Below are positions 28,283 to 36,597 of a DNA stretch of 53,438 nt, piece after piece (the stretch's first letter is position 1; each line of letters starts with the position of its first letter). Origin of the DNA: an uncultured Porphyromonadaceae bacterium (GTDB taxonomy: Bacteria > Bacteroidota > Bacteroidia > Bacteroidales > Muribaculaceae); NCBI GenBank assembly GCA_947427285.1, contig CANEHE010000013.1, positions 1-53,438 on the forward strand. Reading direction: 5' to 3'. The position numbers and the translations under genes were made by a program. The notes below the pieces were generated by a model that was not told the origin of the DNA, did no database searches, and was given only the letters and a program-made list of their open reading frames with translations.

Positions 28283-28572
28283 TGTTAGACGCAGAGTGGT
28301 GGATTTTTTGTTAAGGCGCACTTTATGAGGAAGGAGCATATCGGGATATGTGACCGAGGAATAAAGGCGGATTAACGGAAAAGACACCATTCAGATTAAA
28401 ACATTAAATTCCTTTAAAGAGGCTTTGCAGAAATACTTGCCGTTATTCCGTAATCTTTGCGCGTCTTTATCCCTTTGGCTCAGTCACATAGCCCGCTATG
28501 CTCCTTTGCCGTAGGGATAAATCCATCACAAATCTTCCGGCTCTGCGTTAACAAGCATTTTTAAACAGCCTC
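28264..28572. mobile_element. MITE-like element, 309 bp, with long imperfect inverted arms
   Basis: The ends are inverted repeats of 32-33 bases (28264-28296 and 28541-28572). The outer 16 bases, GAGGCTGTTTAAAAAT, are identical, followed by TTGTTA and ACGCAGAG in both. A 3-base TAA flanks each end (28261-28263 and 28573-28575), consistent with a target duplication. The similarity continues inward as a long imperfect hairpin: both arms share AAGGAGCATA, then CGGG, then TATGTGAC. No transposase frame is present, so it would be a non-autonomous element moved in trans, perhaps by an IS5-type transposase, judging only from the 3-base TAA. It separates fbp from the LTA-synthase-like gene and supplies that gene's start codon. 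Confidence 0.8.
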
Positions 28573-28602
28573 TAAGAGTATCGGGTATGAGCCGCATGCG
28601 AA

Positions 28603-30597
28603 TCACCTCTCCTTTATAATTCCGTGGCGATATGCGAACAGCAACTCCATAAGTTCATCGATCTGTCCCTGCAGTTCTACGCCTATGTCTGTATCGCGGA
28701 CACAGACCGGATCGGCGTTAAGCTCCACAATCTGCGTGGTGCTCTTGATGTCTGAGCCGTTGCGGGCCGCATCCTCGGCCGAGGTGAATGGTTCGTGCTG
28801 CACAAGCTGCAATCCGCGCGAATGATACACAAGTGTGTATCCGGCAATACCGGTAGTATCGTGGTAGGCTTTTGAGAAACCTCCGTCGATCACCATCAGC
28901 TTTCCCCCGGCCTTGACCGGATTCTCCCCGTCACCAGCCTTGACAGGCACATGTCCGTTGATGATATGTCGGTGTTTACCTGTCACACCAAATGCGTCAA
29001 GCAATCGGTCGCATACCTCCGGGTCCTGGCGCAGACGATAGTAATGGCCCTTCTCCTCATGCCGTACTGCCTTGTCGGTAAGGAAATAACGTTCGAATGT
29101 CGCCATCTTCGACTTATCGAAGAGAGGTGAATCGGGACCACACCAGATGTAGAAATAATAGTCCACAGCATAGTCGCGCACCTCCCGGGGCGTATCATTG
29201 TTGAAGGCCGCACGCATCAGCATTCCCACACTGTGTAGCAGTTCTCGTCCTTTGTATTTACGGCCCATCACCTCTACCTCCTTCAGCGTGCCGTCTTCAT
29301 TCATAGGGATCGAGGCGTGGAAAAGGAGATTTCCGTTGCATACGTTGTACATGCAACCATGTGAGAAGAAAATTCCTATATGGCGTTTGAGCTTGTCCGA
29401 GATCTTGAAGGAATGTACAAGTTTCTCCACCAGTTCCGCCTCCTCATCCGACAGCGCATACGGATCGGCAGGATCGACAGTCGGGAAATTGACATCGGGC
29501 ATCGGATAGTCCTTGCCGTCTATAGTGACCGTTTTCTTCTCCATATCGATCAGATGGAGGAGATTGCGGTCGTTCATCTTCCATTCGGGATGCTTCTTGA
29601 TCAGAGCGGCCTCAAGTTTCCACTGGATCACACTGATGGCCTTGTGCATCTTGGCGATTATCCGTCGGTTTTTCAGTGACAGCGAAGAATCACCGGAAGG
29701 GACTTTCGGTTCGAAGATCTTACATGGATCATCGCCATAAGTCTCCATGGCAAAAGTGGCGAGAGGGACAAGATTAATACCGTAGCCATCCTCCAGCGTG
29801 GCCATGTTGTCATAACGGAGCGATATGCGGAGCACATTGGCTATGCAGCAGTCGTTGCCTGCCGCAGCACCCATCCACAAGGCGTCGTGATTGCCCCATT
29901 GTATGTCATAGTCCTGATAATTCAGGAGGGTGTCCATTATGATATGCGCCCCCTGTCCCCGGTCGTACACATCTCCGAGGATATGCAGCCGGTCAATGCT
30001 CAGACGCTGTATCACGTTGCAGATGGCGATTATGAAACTGTCGGCCTGTTCGGTGGAGATTATGGTCTCTATGACACGGTTGTAATATCCGGCCTTTTTC
30101 TCCGAAGGAACTTCATGCAGAAGCTCCTCTATTATGTAAGCGAATTCCTTTGGAAGTGCCTTTCTCACCTTGGAACGAGTGTATTTGGCCGAGACTGTCT
30201 GGAGCACTTTCACCAGGCGGTGCAGAGTTATGCCGTAGAAGTCCTCGATATTCTCTTCCGATGCCCGGATATACTCAAGTTTCTTCTCCGGATAATAAAT
30301 GAGCGAACAGAGCTCGCGTATCTCGTCGGCACGCATTGTAGTCCCGAAGAGATCGTTCACCTTGCGCTTGATATTGCCTGAAGCATTCTTGAGGATATGG
30401 GCGAAAGCCTCATGCTCACCGTGGATGTCAGCCACGAAATGCTCCGTGCCCTTCGGGAGATTGAGTATCGCCTCCAGATTTATGATCTCGGTTCCGGCGG
30501 CGGAAATGTTGCCGAAAGTCTGCGAAAGGAGTTCAAGCAGACGCCGGTCTTTTTCTATCTGTCTGGCGTATGCCGGATTGGTTCGCGAATTTGACAT
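28603..30597 (-). CDS. fbp: Class III fructose-1,6-bisphosphatase
   Basis: Gluconeogenic phosphatase hydrolysing fructose 1,6-bisphosphate, 664 residues, the usual length for the FBPase_2 family of Bacteroidota and Firmicutes. It belongs to the metallophosphoesterase superfamily: FVADIHGEHEAFAHIL, GDVYDRGQGAHIIMD and IQWGNHDALWMGAA are the metal-binding motifs, and INGHVPVKAGDGENP lies near the C-terminus. It starts 5 bases after the stop of the C69 dipeptidase gene on the same strand, so the two are probably cotranscribed. Downstream lies the MITE rather than a clear terminator. Confidence 0.97.
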   Translation of the reverse strand: MSNSRTNPAYARQIEKDRRLLELLSQTFGNISAAGTEIINLEAILNLPKGTEHFVADIHGEHEAFAHILKNASGNIKRKVNDLFGTTMRADEIRELCSLIYYPEKKLEYIRASEENIEDFYGITLHRLVKVLQTVSAKYTRSKVRKALPKEFAYIIEELLHEVPSEKKAGYYNRVIETIISTEQADSFIIAICNVIQRLSIDRLHILGDVYDRGQGAHIIMDTLLNYQDYDIQWGNHDALWMGAAAGNDCCIANVLRISLRYDNMATLEDGYGINLVPLATFAMETYGDDPCKIFEPKVPSGDSSLSLKNRRIIAKMHKAISVIQWKLEAALIKKHPEWKMNDRNLLHLIDMEKKTVTIDGKDYPMPDVNFPTVDPADPYALSDEEAELVEKLVHSFKISDKLKRHIGIFFSHGCMYNVCNGNLLFHASIPMNEDGTLKEVEVMGRKYKGRELLHSVGMLMRAAFNNDTPREVRDYAVDYYFYIWCGPDSPLFDKSKMATFERYFLTDKAVRHEEKGHYYRLRQDPEVCDRLLDAFGVTGKHRHIINGHVPVKAGDGENPVKAGGKLMVIDGGFSKAYHDTTGIAGYTLVYHSRGLQLVQHEPFTSAEDAARNGSDIKSTTQIVELNADPVCVRDTDIGVELQGQIDELMELLFAYRHGIIKER

Positions 30598-30602
30598 GAT
30601 TC

Positions 30603-32258
30603 TTATTTTTTATTAGGATCAGCAAGGAAATGGTTGCCGGTGGTGCGGACTATCTCTTCGTAATACCGTTTGTCGTAACCGGGGAAATCGGGAGACGCGG
30701 GAAGCCCGTGCTCGGTATAGATGAATTTCCCGTCGGCGTCGGTTTTCTTGCGGTTGCCGTCCATATATTTCACCATGAGATATTTAGCCAGATCACGATA
30801 TGCATCCGTGGCTTCTTTTGCTATCTCGGCACCCTCTTTGTTGACAGATGCCGTCAGAGCAGCCATATCTCCGGCCTGAGCCATCGCCGAGAGTTCTGCC
30901 TCACGGGCCTTGCGTGTGGACTGGAACTTATCCTCAAGCTGTCCCTGCACCTTACGGATGTCTGGAATCATCTGATCATAGCGGTTGTAAGCCTGATTGG
31001 CCACCCAGTTTGTCATCCAGAAATTGGAATTCATGTCAAACGTATTGATGTCACCGGGGCCGATCTCGGCAGGGACCTCGGTCATGCTGCAATAAAACGG
31101 CATGTAGACGGATGTATTGGTGTCGTCTGTGCCGAACCATAGCACTCCTCCCACAGGGTCCGGAAGATCGGCACGGCTCTGACTGACAAAACTCCAGCCT
31201 GTCTGCTGGGTGGCGATGGCGCGTTCCATCACATAATCCTTTCCATCCACCTGATAGCTCATCGGACGCCAACGGTAAGGCACATGGTAAGGGCCGGCAC
31301 CTATGTCGGAGGTCATATTAAACGGTGTGTCTTCGAAATGGTCGCGCATACGCTCCTGCATATCCTTAAGGCTCACCTTTTTGTCGGGAACGATATAAAG
31401 GGGCATCGGCTCATCGGACGTACCGGCACACCAGGCATAATACTTCTCCATATCGGGACTGTAGCGGCGGAAGAAGCTCCATACCCGGGCATCGCAGCCG
31501 CGGCGCGTGGAAGGATCATGCACCTCGTATGCGTCTGCAAAAGAGAAATCCTCATCCTTCCCTGAGAAATAACCGCGTTTGCGGGCAAAGGAGATCACAT
31601 CCTTCGAATGGAGCACATTCTTCTTGTCCTTGAAATTCACCTTGCGGATGCGCGGCTCATTGGCATGACCGCTGATGGCATCGTCTGGGATCCGCACAGC
31701 CACCCAGACAGCTCCCTTCTCGGCCCCCTTGCCTATCATCTCAAGCACCCACACCTCGTTTTTGTCGGCGATAGAGAACGATTCTCCCGAAGATGCATAG
31801 CCGTACTTGTCAACCAATGAGGTCATCACATCGATCGCCTCACGGGCGGTCTTTGAGCGTTCAAGGGCAATCTGGATAAGCGATCCGTAGTCGATAATAC
31901 TGTTGCCGGTAGTATCCACCAACTCCTTGTGGCCTCCCCAGGTGGATTCTCCTATCGCCACCTGATGCTCGTTGATATTACCCACCACGTTATAGGTACG
32001 CGCGGGCTGGGGAATCTCACCAAGAGGTTTGTTGGTGTCCCATTCCACCACTTTGCGCATCTCACCCGGCGCGTGGGTGGCGGCAGGCGTATGTGTCAGC
32101 ATCCCGTAAAGAGTATGGCTGTCCGCAGCGTAAGTCACCATCACTGACCCGTCGGTAGTGGCATTCTTTCCGGCGATAAGATTCGTACATGCGTCGGCAT
32201 GAGGAGCGGCAATTGCCGCTCCGATAGCGGCGGCTAAAGCCAAATGTCTGGTTTTCAT
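30603..32258 (-). CDS. C69-family dipeptidase
   Basis: N-terminal-nucleophile hydrolase of MEROPS family C69 (PepD-like), 551 residues. The signal peptide (LALAAAIGAAIAAPHADA) is directly followed by CTNLIAGKNATTDGSVM. Processing would expose Cys25 as the catalytic nucleophile, as the family requires. Other family blocks are GSLIQIALERSKTAREAI, SSGESFSIADKNEVWVLEMIGKG and VPYRWRPMSY. It is probably a periplasmic dipeptidase in protein or peptidoglycan-peptide use. It is first in an operon with fbp, with its own promoter at 32335-32366. Confidence 0.93.
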   Translation of the reverse strand: MKTRHLALAAAIGAAIAAPHADACTNLIAGKNATTDGSVMVTYAADSHTLYGMLTHTPAATHAPGEMRKVVEWDTNKPLGEIPQPARTYNVVGNINEHQVAIGESTWGGHKELVDTTGNSIIDYGSLIQIALERSKTAREAIDVMTSLVDKYGYASSGESFSIADKNEVWVLEMIGKGAEKGAVWVAVRIPDDAISGHANEPRIRKVNFKDKKNVLHSKDVISFARKRGYFSGKDEDFSFADAYEVHDPSTRRGCDARVWSFFRRYSPDMEKYYAWCAGTSDEPMPLYIVPDKKVSLKDMQERMRDHFEDTPFNMTSDIGAGPYHVPYRWRPMSYQVDGKDYVMERAIATQQTGWSFVSQSRADLPDPVGGVLWFGTDDTNTSVYMPFYCSMTEVPAEIGPGDINTFDMNSNFWMTNWVANQAYNRYDQMIPDIRKVQGQLEDKFQSTRKAREAELSAMAQAGDMAALTASVNKEGAEIAKEATDAYRDLAKYLMVKYMDGNRKKTDADGKFIYTEHGLPASPDFPGYDKRYYEEIVRTTGNHFLADPNKK

Positions 32259-32334
32259 TATATAGGTAAGTTCGATTTAATTAAATTCGTATTATAAATG
32301 AACCCGGTAAATACCCTATACCGACTTCAATGTA

Positions 32335-32366
32335 CAAAAATAGTAATTAATCCCGACGCCACCAAA
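32335..32366 (-). promoter_or_regulatory. Promoter of the C69 dipeptidase - fbp operon
   Basis: On the minus strand, TTTG (32366-32363), 20 bases, then TATTTTTG (32342-32335). The leader to the ATG at 32258 is about 70 bases. Confidence 0.65.
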
Positions 32367-32396
32367 TCCACCCAGACTTCCATTTCCTGAGAACGC

Positions 32397-32430
32397 AAAG
32401 GGGTGCGGCCTTACCCGTACCACACCCTTT
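32397..32430. terminator. Weak hairpin after the C10 protease operon
   Basis: AAAGGG (32397-32402) pairs with CCCTTT (32425-32430), with CGG/CCG pairing further in and a bulge between. No strong T run follows, so it is a tentative terminator for the minus-strand gene ending at 32460. The rest of 32259-32459 holds only the C69 promoter. Confidence 0.35.
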
Positions 32431-32459
32431 ATATATCAAATAACTATCCTGTAATCTAA

Positions 32460-33053
32460 TTATTCAGTAAAATTATGATAGTAGTCATATAGACAAACAC
32501 CAACCGGCATCCGTTCCCCTTCATAATTTATACTTTCCGTCATGCCGGAATTCTTCATGATCAAAGAAAATGAAGGCTTCATGTCGAAAAATATATAGGC
32601 GGTGTTATGCCATTGATATGGCATGACAAATTCCGGCAGTCCGGACACTGAAAATTCCGTGTCAGAATACATTGTCAGTTTTGCCCCACATTCAAACGTA
32701 TGAATCCCCTCATTGATGTCCGAGAATGACACTGTGTCGAAATTCAGAATTATCGATTTCAGTTCCACGTCCATCGCAGGGTCAGCCTTGAATGTAAACC
32801 CTGACGTGTTATGTTTGAGAATATTCTCAACATACGCACCCTCGCCTTTCAGCAGCCCATAAGCATCATCTCTTCGATACGCTTCCAGCATGGGAGAATC
32901 TTCCAGTCGTGGCGAGATCTGTACATTAAACAGATATCCGTAAACACTCTCCTGTTCCGGCTCAGGATCTTCACTGCTGCAGGCAGACAACACAATACAG
33001 CAGCAGACAACTGTAAACAGTATGGATAGAAAGAAAAATTTGTTCTTTTTCAT
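32460..33053 (-). CDS. Lipoprotein downstream of the C10 protease, possible inhibitor
   Basis: 197 residues with an SPII signal (FFFLSILFTVVCCCIVLSAC) and SSEDPEPE after the lipobox cysteine. I do not recognise the mature domain. It looks beta-rich, with no enzyme motif, and ends YDYYHNFTE. It starts 12 bases after the stop of the C10 protease frame on the same strand, so the two are cotranscribed. In Bacteroides, C10 proteases are often paired with small lipoprotein inhibitors resembling staphostatins or the SpeB propeptide. That precedent makes an inhibitor role plausible, but this protein is larger than those and no sequence match was seen. Confidence 0.6.
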   Translation of the reverse strand: MKKNKFFFLSILFTVVCCCIVLSACSSEDPEPEQESVYGYLFNVQISPRLEDSPMLEAYRRDDAYGLLKGEGAYVENILKHNTSGFTFKADPAMDVELKSIILNFDTVSFSDINEGIHTFECGAKLTMYSDTEFSVSGLPEFVMPYQWHNTAYIFFDMKPSFSLIMKNSGMTESINYEGERMPVGVCLYDYYHNFTE

Positions 33054-33065
33054 GACATAAATATT

Positions 33066-33919
33066 TTACTGTGGCTGGAAATCTCCGCAATAGTTGATTT
33101 TGGAATATTGAGTTGGGTAATCGTCCCCTTCCTTCCATTTCCCGTTTGATCCCTGAACATATTCTTTTGTTCCGGGATCAAGTTTGAAGTATCCGTTATC
33201 AGCACCTCCCCACCCCCAGACACAGTGAAAAAGTGTTCCGACTCCGGAATATGTTGTCCCAAGCGAGTTGCGATATTCCACATAATCGAATACAAGACCA
33301 TCCACAACCCATACATGACTGGTCGTACTGGAGGATTCTCCCCATAGAAGCACCGGGTTCCGGTAGTCGACCAGACCTTTGATCTTTGAGGAATCATATA
33401 CTTTCAGATCAGCAGGTCTCTTGTAGCCGAAATTCTGGAAAGTCTGCTGATAGTATTGTGCGAACAGGGATGTACTACTTGTAGAGCCATACTGGGCATG
33501 CAATTCGTCTCCGATAGCCCTAGGAAGTCTATGCAGATTTCCTGATGAATCCTGAATTGCCCCCATTCCCGAAATAACCCATTCCTTGATCGTTGTCCAG
33601 TTAAAAGCAATATTCCTATATGAAGCCGGATGTTCGTAGTACGTCATAATCTGACCTAAAGCCAATGGAGCACACCCGACTTGACTCTGATATATACCCG
33701 GACATTCACTATTAAAAGGACTTCCCTGATGCCATAACTGCACTGCTTCCGTCAGAAACGGTCGTCCGCGTTCTTAAGAGCGTCCGCCAGTCTGACTCTT
33801 GTAGTTGCAGACTGTGACGGCCCGGGATCAGGCCCGTCGGGCACAGGAATGTCGGTCTGAGTGCATGCTCCCAACAGACAACTCCCGACAATGATAAGGA
33901 AGTTACGGGTCTTTTTCAT
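33066..33919 (-). pseudogene. C10 (streptopain-like) cysteine protease, frameshifted behind its lipoprotein signal
   Basis: Two frames together form one gene. From ATG 33919, frame one reads MKKTRNFLIIVGSCLLGAC, a lipobox, then a Pro/Gly/Asp linker and TRVRLADALKNADDRF, and stops at 33752. The second frame continues at once with LTEAVQLWHQGSPFN and the full protease core. The nucleophile Cys (TGT 33674-33672) lies in VGCAPLALGQIMTYY and the catalytic His (33317-33315) in SHVWVVDG, ending at 33066. The second frame is closed upstream by a TAA near 33774, so it cannot reach the signal. One missing base in the CGTTTCTG region would explain the break. There is also no room for the usual propeptide of about 100 residues. 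The broken gene could reflect decay, an assembly error or a strain variant. Confidence 0.8.
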
Positions 33920-34007
33920 GGCTTTTGTTTGTAGTTAAAATTTTTGTTCGGAAGTGAAAAGTGAAATGATTCGCCTGCAACACACAAGCGGAATGATATT
34001 TCGGCGG

Positions 34008-34038
34008 CAAATATAATAAATTTTTCCAAAGGAACAAA
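34008..34038 (-). promoter_or_regulatory. Promoter of the C10 protease operon
   Basis: On the minus strand, TTTG (34038-34035), 19 bases, then TATATTTG (34015-34008), an exact consensus match. The leader to the ATG at 33919 is about 80 bases. An intact promoter in front of a frameshifted gene suggests the break is recent, or an artefact. Confidence 0.7.
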
Positions 34039-34132
34039 AATTTCATGAATTTTATCAAAACAATTTTATTAACATCCATAAATTCGTTGATTTAACAAAC
34101 CAAACCATCTATTGATAGCACCACGCCACCTC

Positions 34133-34164
34133 TTTGGAGATTTGTTTTCTTTTTTGTAATTTTG
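34133..34164 (+). promoter_or_regulatory. Promoter of the MATE exporter gene
   Basis: TTTG at 34133-34136, 20 bases, then TAATTTTG at 34157-34164. The reading frame opens at TTG 34162 inside the -7 box, so the real start must be the ATG at 34192. Confidence 0.7.
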
Positions 34165-34191
34165 CATTCAATTACCAACCATTTTTCAACC

Positions 34192-35574
34192 ATGAGATAC
34201 CCTAATATCGCACCCGCTTATCGTCTGGAATACAGAGAGCTGACCAAACTGGGATTTCCGGTGCTGGTGACACAGGCCGGAATAATTGTGGTCAGTTTCG
34301 CCGACACTATGATGGTCGGCGCACACTTCACCGACGAATTGGCGGCCGCCGCTTTCGTCAACTCTCTTTTTGTTGTGGCGACGGTGATGATGATCGGTTT
34401 CGCGGCTGGTATGATTCCGCTTGTTGGCGCACTGTTCGGACGTGGCGACCACAACGGTGCCGGAAGAACACTCAAGGCCGGACTTCAGGCAAATATCGCC
34501 GTTGCAATCGCATTCACCTTGATAATGGGAGGCCTGTATTTTATTCTCGACCGGTTCGGACAGCCGGAGGAACTGATGCCGGTAGTACGGCCATATTATC
34601 TGACCGTTCTCGCAAGTCTGATTCCGATGTCTGTCTTCAACTCATTTCAACAGACATCCAACGCATTGAACTCCACAAAGATGCCTATGTGGATAATATT
34701 GGGAGCCAATCTGCTGAACGTTTGCGGAAACTGGATTCTTATATTCGGCCACTGCGGTATGCCTGAAATGGGACTGACCGGAGCCGGAATATCGACTCTC
34801 GTGTCGCGGGTGGCAGGCGCGACGGCAATAGTGATAGTATTCCGGCGTCATAAACGTTACAGACCGTATATCGAGGCATTCAAAGGTTCCGGGAAACTTG
34901 CGGATATCCGTCGGCGTGTATGGACGACTTCCTATCCGGTAATGGTCCAGAACGGTATAGAGTGTGCCCTATGGGCATTCGGGGCCATCGTCTGCGGATG
35001 GTTCGGCAAACTGCAGCTGGCAGCCTATCAGGTGGTGAACACCATGGCTCAGCTCGGATTCATGACCTATATGAGCGTCGGGATTGCCACATCAATACGT
35101 GTGGCCAACCATAACGGCATCAATAACTTCGACGGCATACGACGGAGCGCGGTGGCAGGTCTTAACCTCACACTGATTCTTGCCACAGCGGCATCACTGG
35201 CATTCCTGTTGGCCGGGAAACATCTGATAGGCCTCTTCACCCCCGACATGGCTGTGATCAATGTGGCTTACACTCTCATCTGGCCGTTGGTGCTTTACCA
35301 ATACGGCGACGCCGTGCAACTCACATACGCCAACGCACTGAGAGGCACAGGCAATGTAAAACCTCTCCTGTGGGTTGCAATCGCGGCATATATCGTCATC
35401 GGGGTTCCTTCCTTGCTGCTGCTTGGCGACACGCTTGAAATGGAAGCCGTAGGTGTTTACTACAGTTTCTCGATCGCCCTCATAGCCGCCGCACTGATGC
35501 TCTGGACAAGTTTCCGGAGAGGAGTGGCACGTGAAGAACGCAATTATCTGGCACATCAGTCTGAAGGAAAATAA
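34192..35574 (+). CDS. MATE-family multidrug/sodium antiporter (NorM-like)
   Basis: Membrane exporter of 460 residues with twelve hydrophobic segments in two similar halves. Family features are KLGFPVLVTQAGIIVVSFADTMMVG in the first segment pair, FAAGMIPLVGALFGRGD, and the N-half/C-half repeat (IKLGFP-type start near 10 and TSYPVMVQNGIECALWAFG near 245). It probably exports cationic compounds by sodium or proton exchange; the substrate is unknown. The gene stands alone, divergent from the C10 protease operon. Confidence 0.93.
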   Translation: MRYPNIAPAYRLEYRELTKLGFPVLVTQAGIIVVSFADTMMVGAHFTDELAAAAFVNSLFVVATVMMIGFAAGMIPLVGALFGRGDHNGAGRTLKAGLQANIAVAIAFTLIMGGLYFILDRFGQPEELMPVVRPYYLTVLASLIPMSVFNSFQQTSNALNSTKMPMWIILGANLLNVCGNWILIFGHCGMPEMGLTGAGISTLVSRVAGATAIVIVFRRHKRYRPYIEAFKGSGKLADIRRRVWTTSYPVMVQNGIECALWAFGAIVCGWFGKLQLAAYQVVNTMAQLGFMTYMSVGIATSIRVANHNGINNFDGIRRSAVAGLNLTLILATAASLAFLLAGKHLIGLFTPDMAVINVAYTLIWPLVLYQYGDAVQLTYANALRGTGNVKPLLWVAIAAYIVIGVPSLLLLGDTLEMEAVGVYYSFSIALIAAALMLWTSFRRGVAREERNYLAHQSEGK

Positions 35575-35662
35575 AACTGCATCCGGCCTCGGTTCTGTCT
35601 TATGCTAATTTACAGAATTTTGCAGATCTTATCTACACATTAAGAGACTTTAAGACAAAAAA

Positions 35663-35694
35663 TTGTGAAGTCTCACAAAAAAATTGTTACTTTG
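35663..35694 (+). promoter_or_regulatory. Probable promoter of the parA-led gene run
   Basis: TTGTG at 35663-35667 and TTACTTTG at 35687-35694 are spaced by 19 bases, one or two mismatches from consensus. The leader to parA (35803) is about 100 bases. The preceding 35575-35660 is AT-rich, with no clear terminator for the MATE gene. Confidence 0.5.
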
Positions 35695-35802
35695 CAGCCT
35701 GAAAACAGCGAGGTTCCCCGCACAGGACTGTCATAATCTCCCGGCCGAGAATGCTCCGGAGAAGAGATACCCACAAACGGAGAGCTTCATCAAACACGTA
35801 AA

Positions 35803-36597
35803 ATGGGAAAAATCATAGCGATAGCCAACCAGAAAGGCGGAGTGGGCAAGACAACCACCGCGTTCAATCTGGGATCGTGTCTGGCACTGGAAGGGAAGAA
35901 AGTGCTTCTTGTCGACGCTGATCCTCAGGCCAACGCCACCTCCGGAATGGGTCTGGACCCTCGGGGAGACCATCCCTCGATTTATGAATGTCTGGTAGAC
36001 AACTATCCCGCCGAGGCATCAGTCCAGCACACATGCATCGAGGGATTCGACATGATAGGATCCAGAATCGATCTGGTAGGTGCCGAACTTGAGCTGATGA
36101 ACCGACGCGACAGGGAGCGGGCCATGGCAGCCGCTCTGGCACCTATGCGCGACCGCTACGACTACATCCTCATCGACTGCTCCCCGTCGTTGGGCATAAT
36201 CACCGTCAACGCCCTCACTGCCGCCGACTCCGTGATAATACCCGTCCAGTCGGAATACTTCGCTCTTGAGGGTATATCCCAGCTCCTTAACACCATACGC
36301 ATCATCAAAAGCCGACTGAAACCTTCGCTTGAGATCGAGGGATTTCTGCTCACCATGTATGATGCCCGACTCAGGCTCGCAAACCAGATTTTCGAGGAAC
36401 TGAAAGGTCATTTCGGCGACATGGTATTTGCCACGGTAATTCCCCGCAACATCAAGCTTTCCGAGTCACCCAGCCACGGGCTTCCCGTGATTCTCTACGA
36501 CCCTGATTCCAGAGGGGCCATCGCCTACACACAGCTCGCACGCGATCTGCTGGCACGCTCCCGCCGGAAAACAGCCAAAACAGAAAACAGACAATGA
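35803..36597 (+). CDS. parA: Chromosome-partitioning ATPase ParA (Soj)
   Basis: 264 residues. The deviant Walker A is KGGVGKTTTAFNLG at the start, Walker A' VDADPQANAT follows, and Walker B is ILIDCSPSLGIITVNAL. It works with ParB and parS to move replication origins. Its stop overlaps the parB start (ATGA at 36594-36597). Confidence 0.97.
   Translation: MGKIIAIANQKGGVGKTTTAFNLGSCLALEGKKVLLVDADPQANATSGMGLDPRGDHPSIYECLVDNYPAEASVQHTCIEGFDMIGSRIDLVGAELELMNRRDRERAMAAALAPMRDRYDYILIDCSPSLGIITVNALTAADSVIIPVQSEYFALEGISQLLNTIRIIKSRLKPSLEIEGFLLTMYDARLRLANQIFEELKGHFGDMVFATVIPRNIKLSESPSHGLPVILYDPDSRGAIAYTQLARDLLARSRRKTAKTENRQ

Noticed and set aside
28264..28572. A complete insertion sequence
   Set aside because: The element is only 309 bp, has no transposase frame on either strand, and its arms are mutually complementary, so it is non-autonomous.
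33752..33919. A separate 55-residue lipoprotein gene
   Set aside because: It has a good signal, but it ends exactly where the C10 protease frame begins with matching sequence (LTEAVQLWHQG), so it is the 5' end of the broken protease gene.
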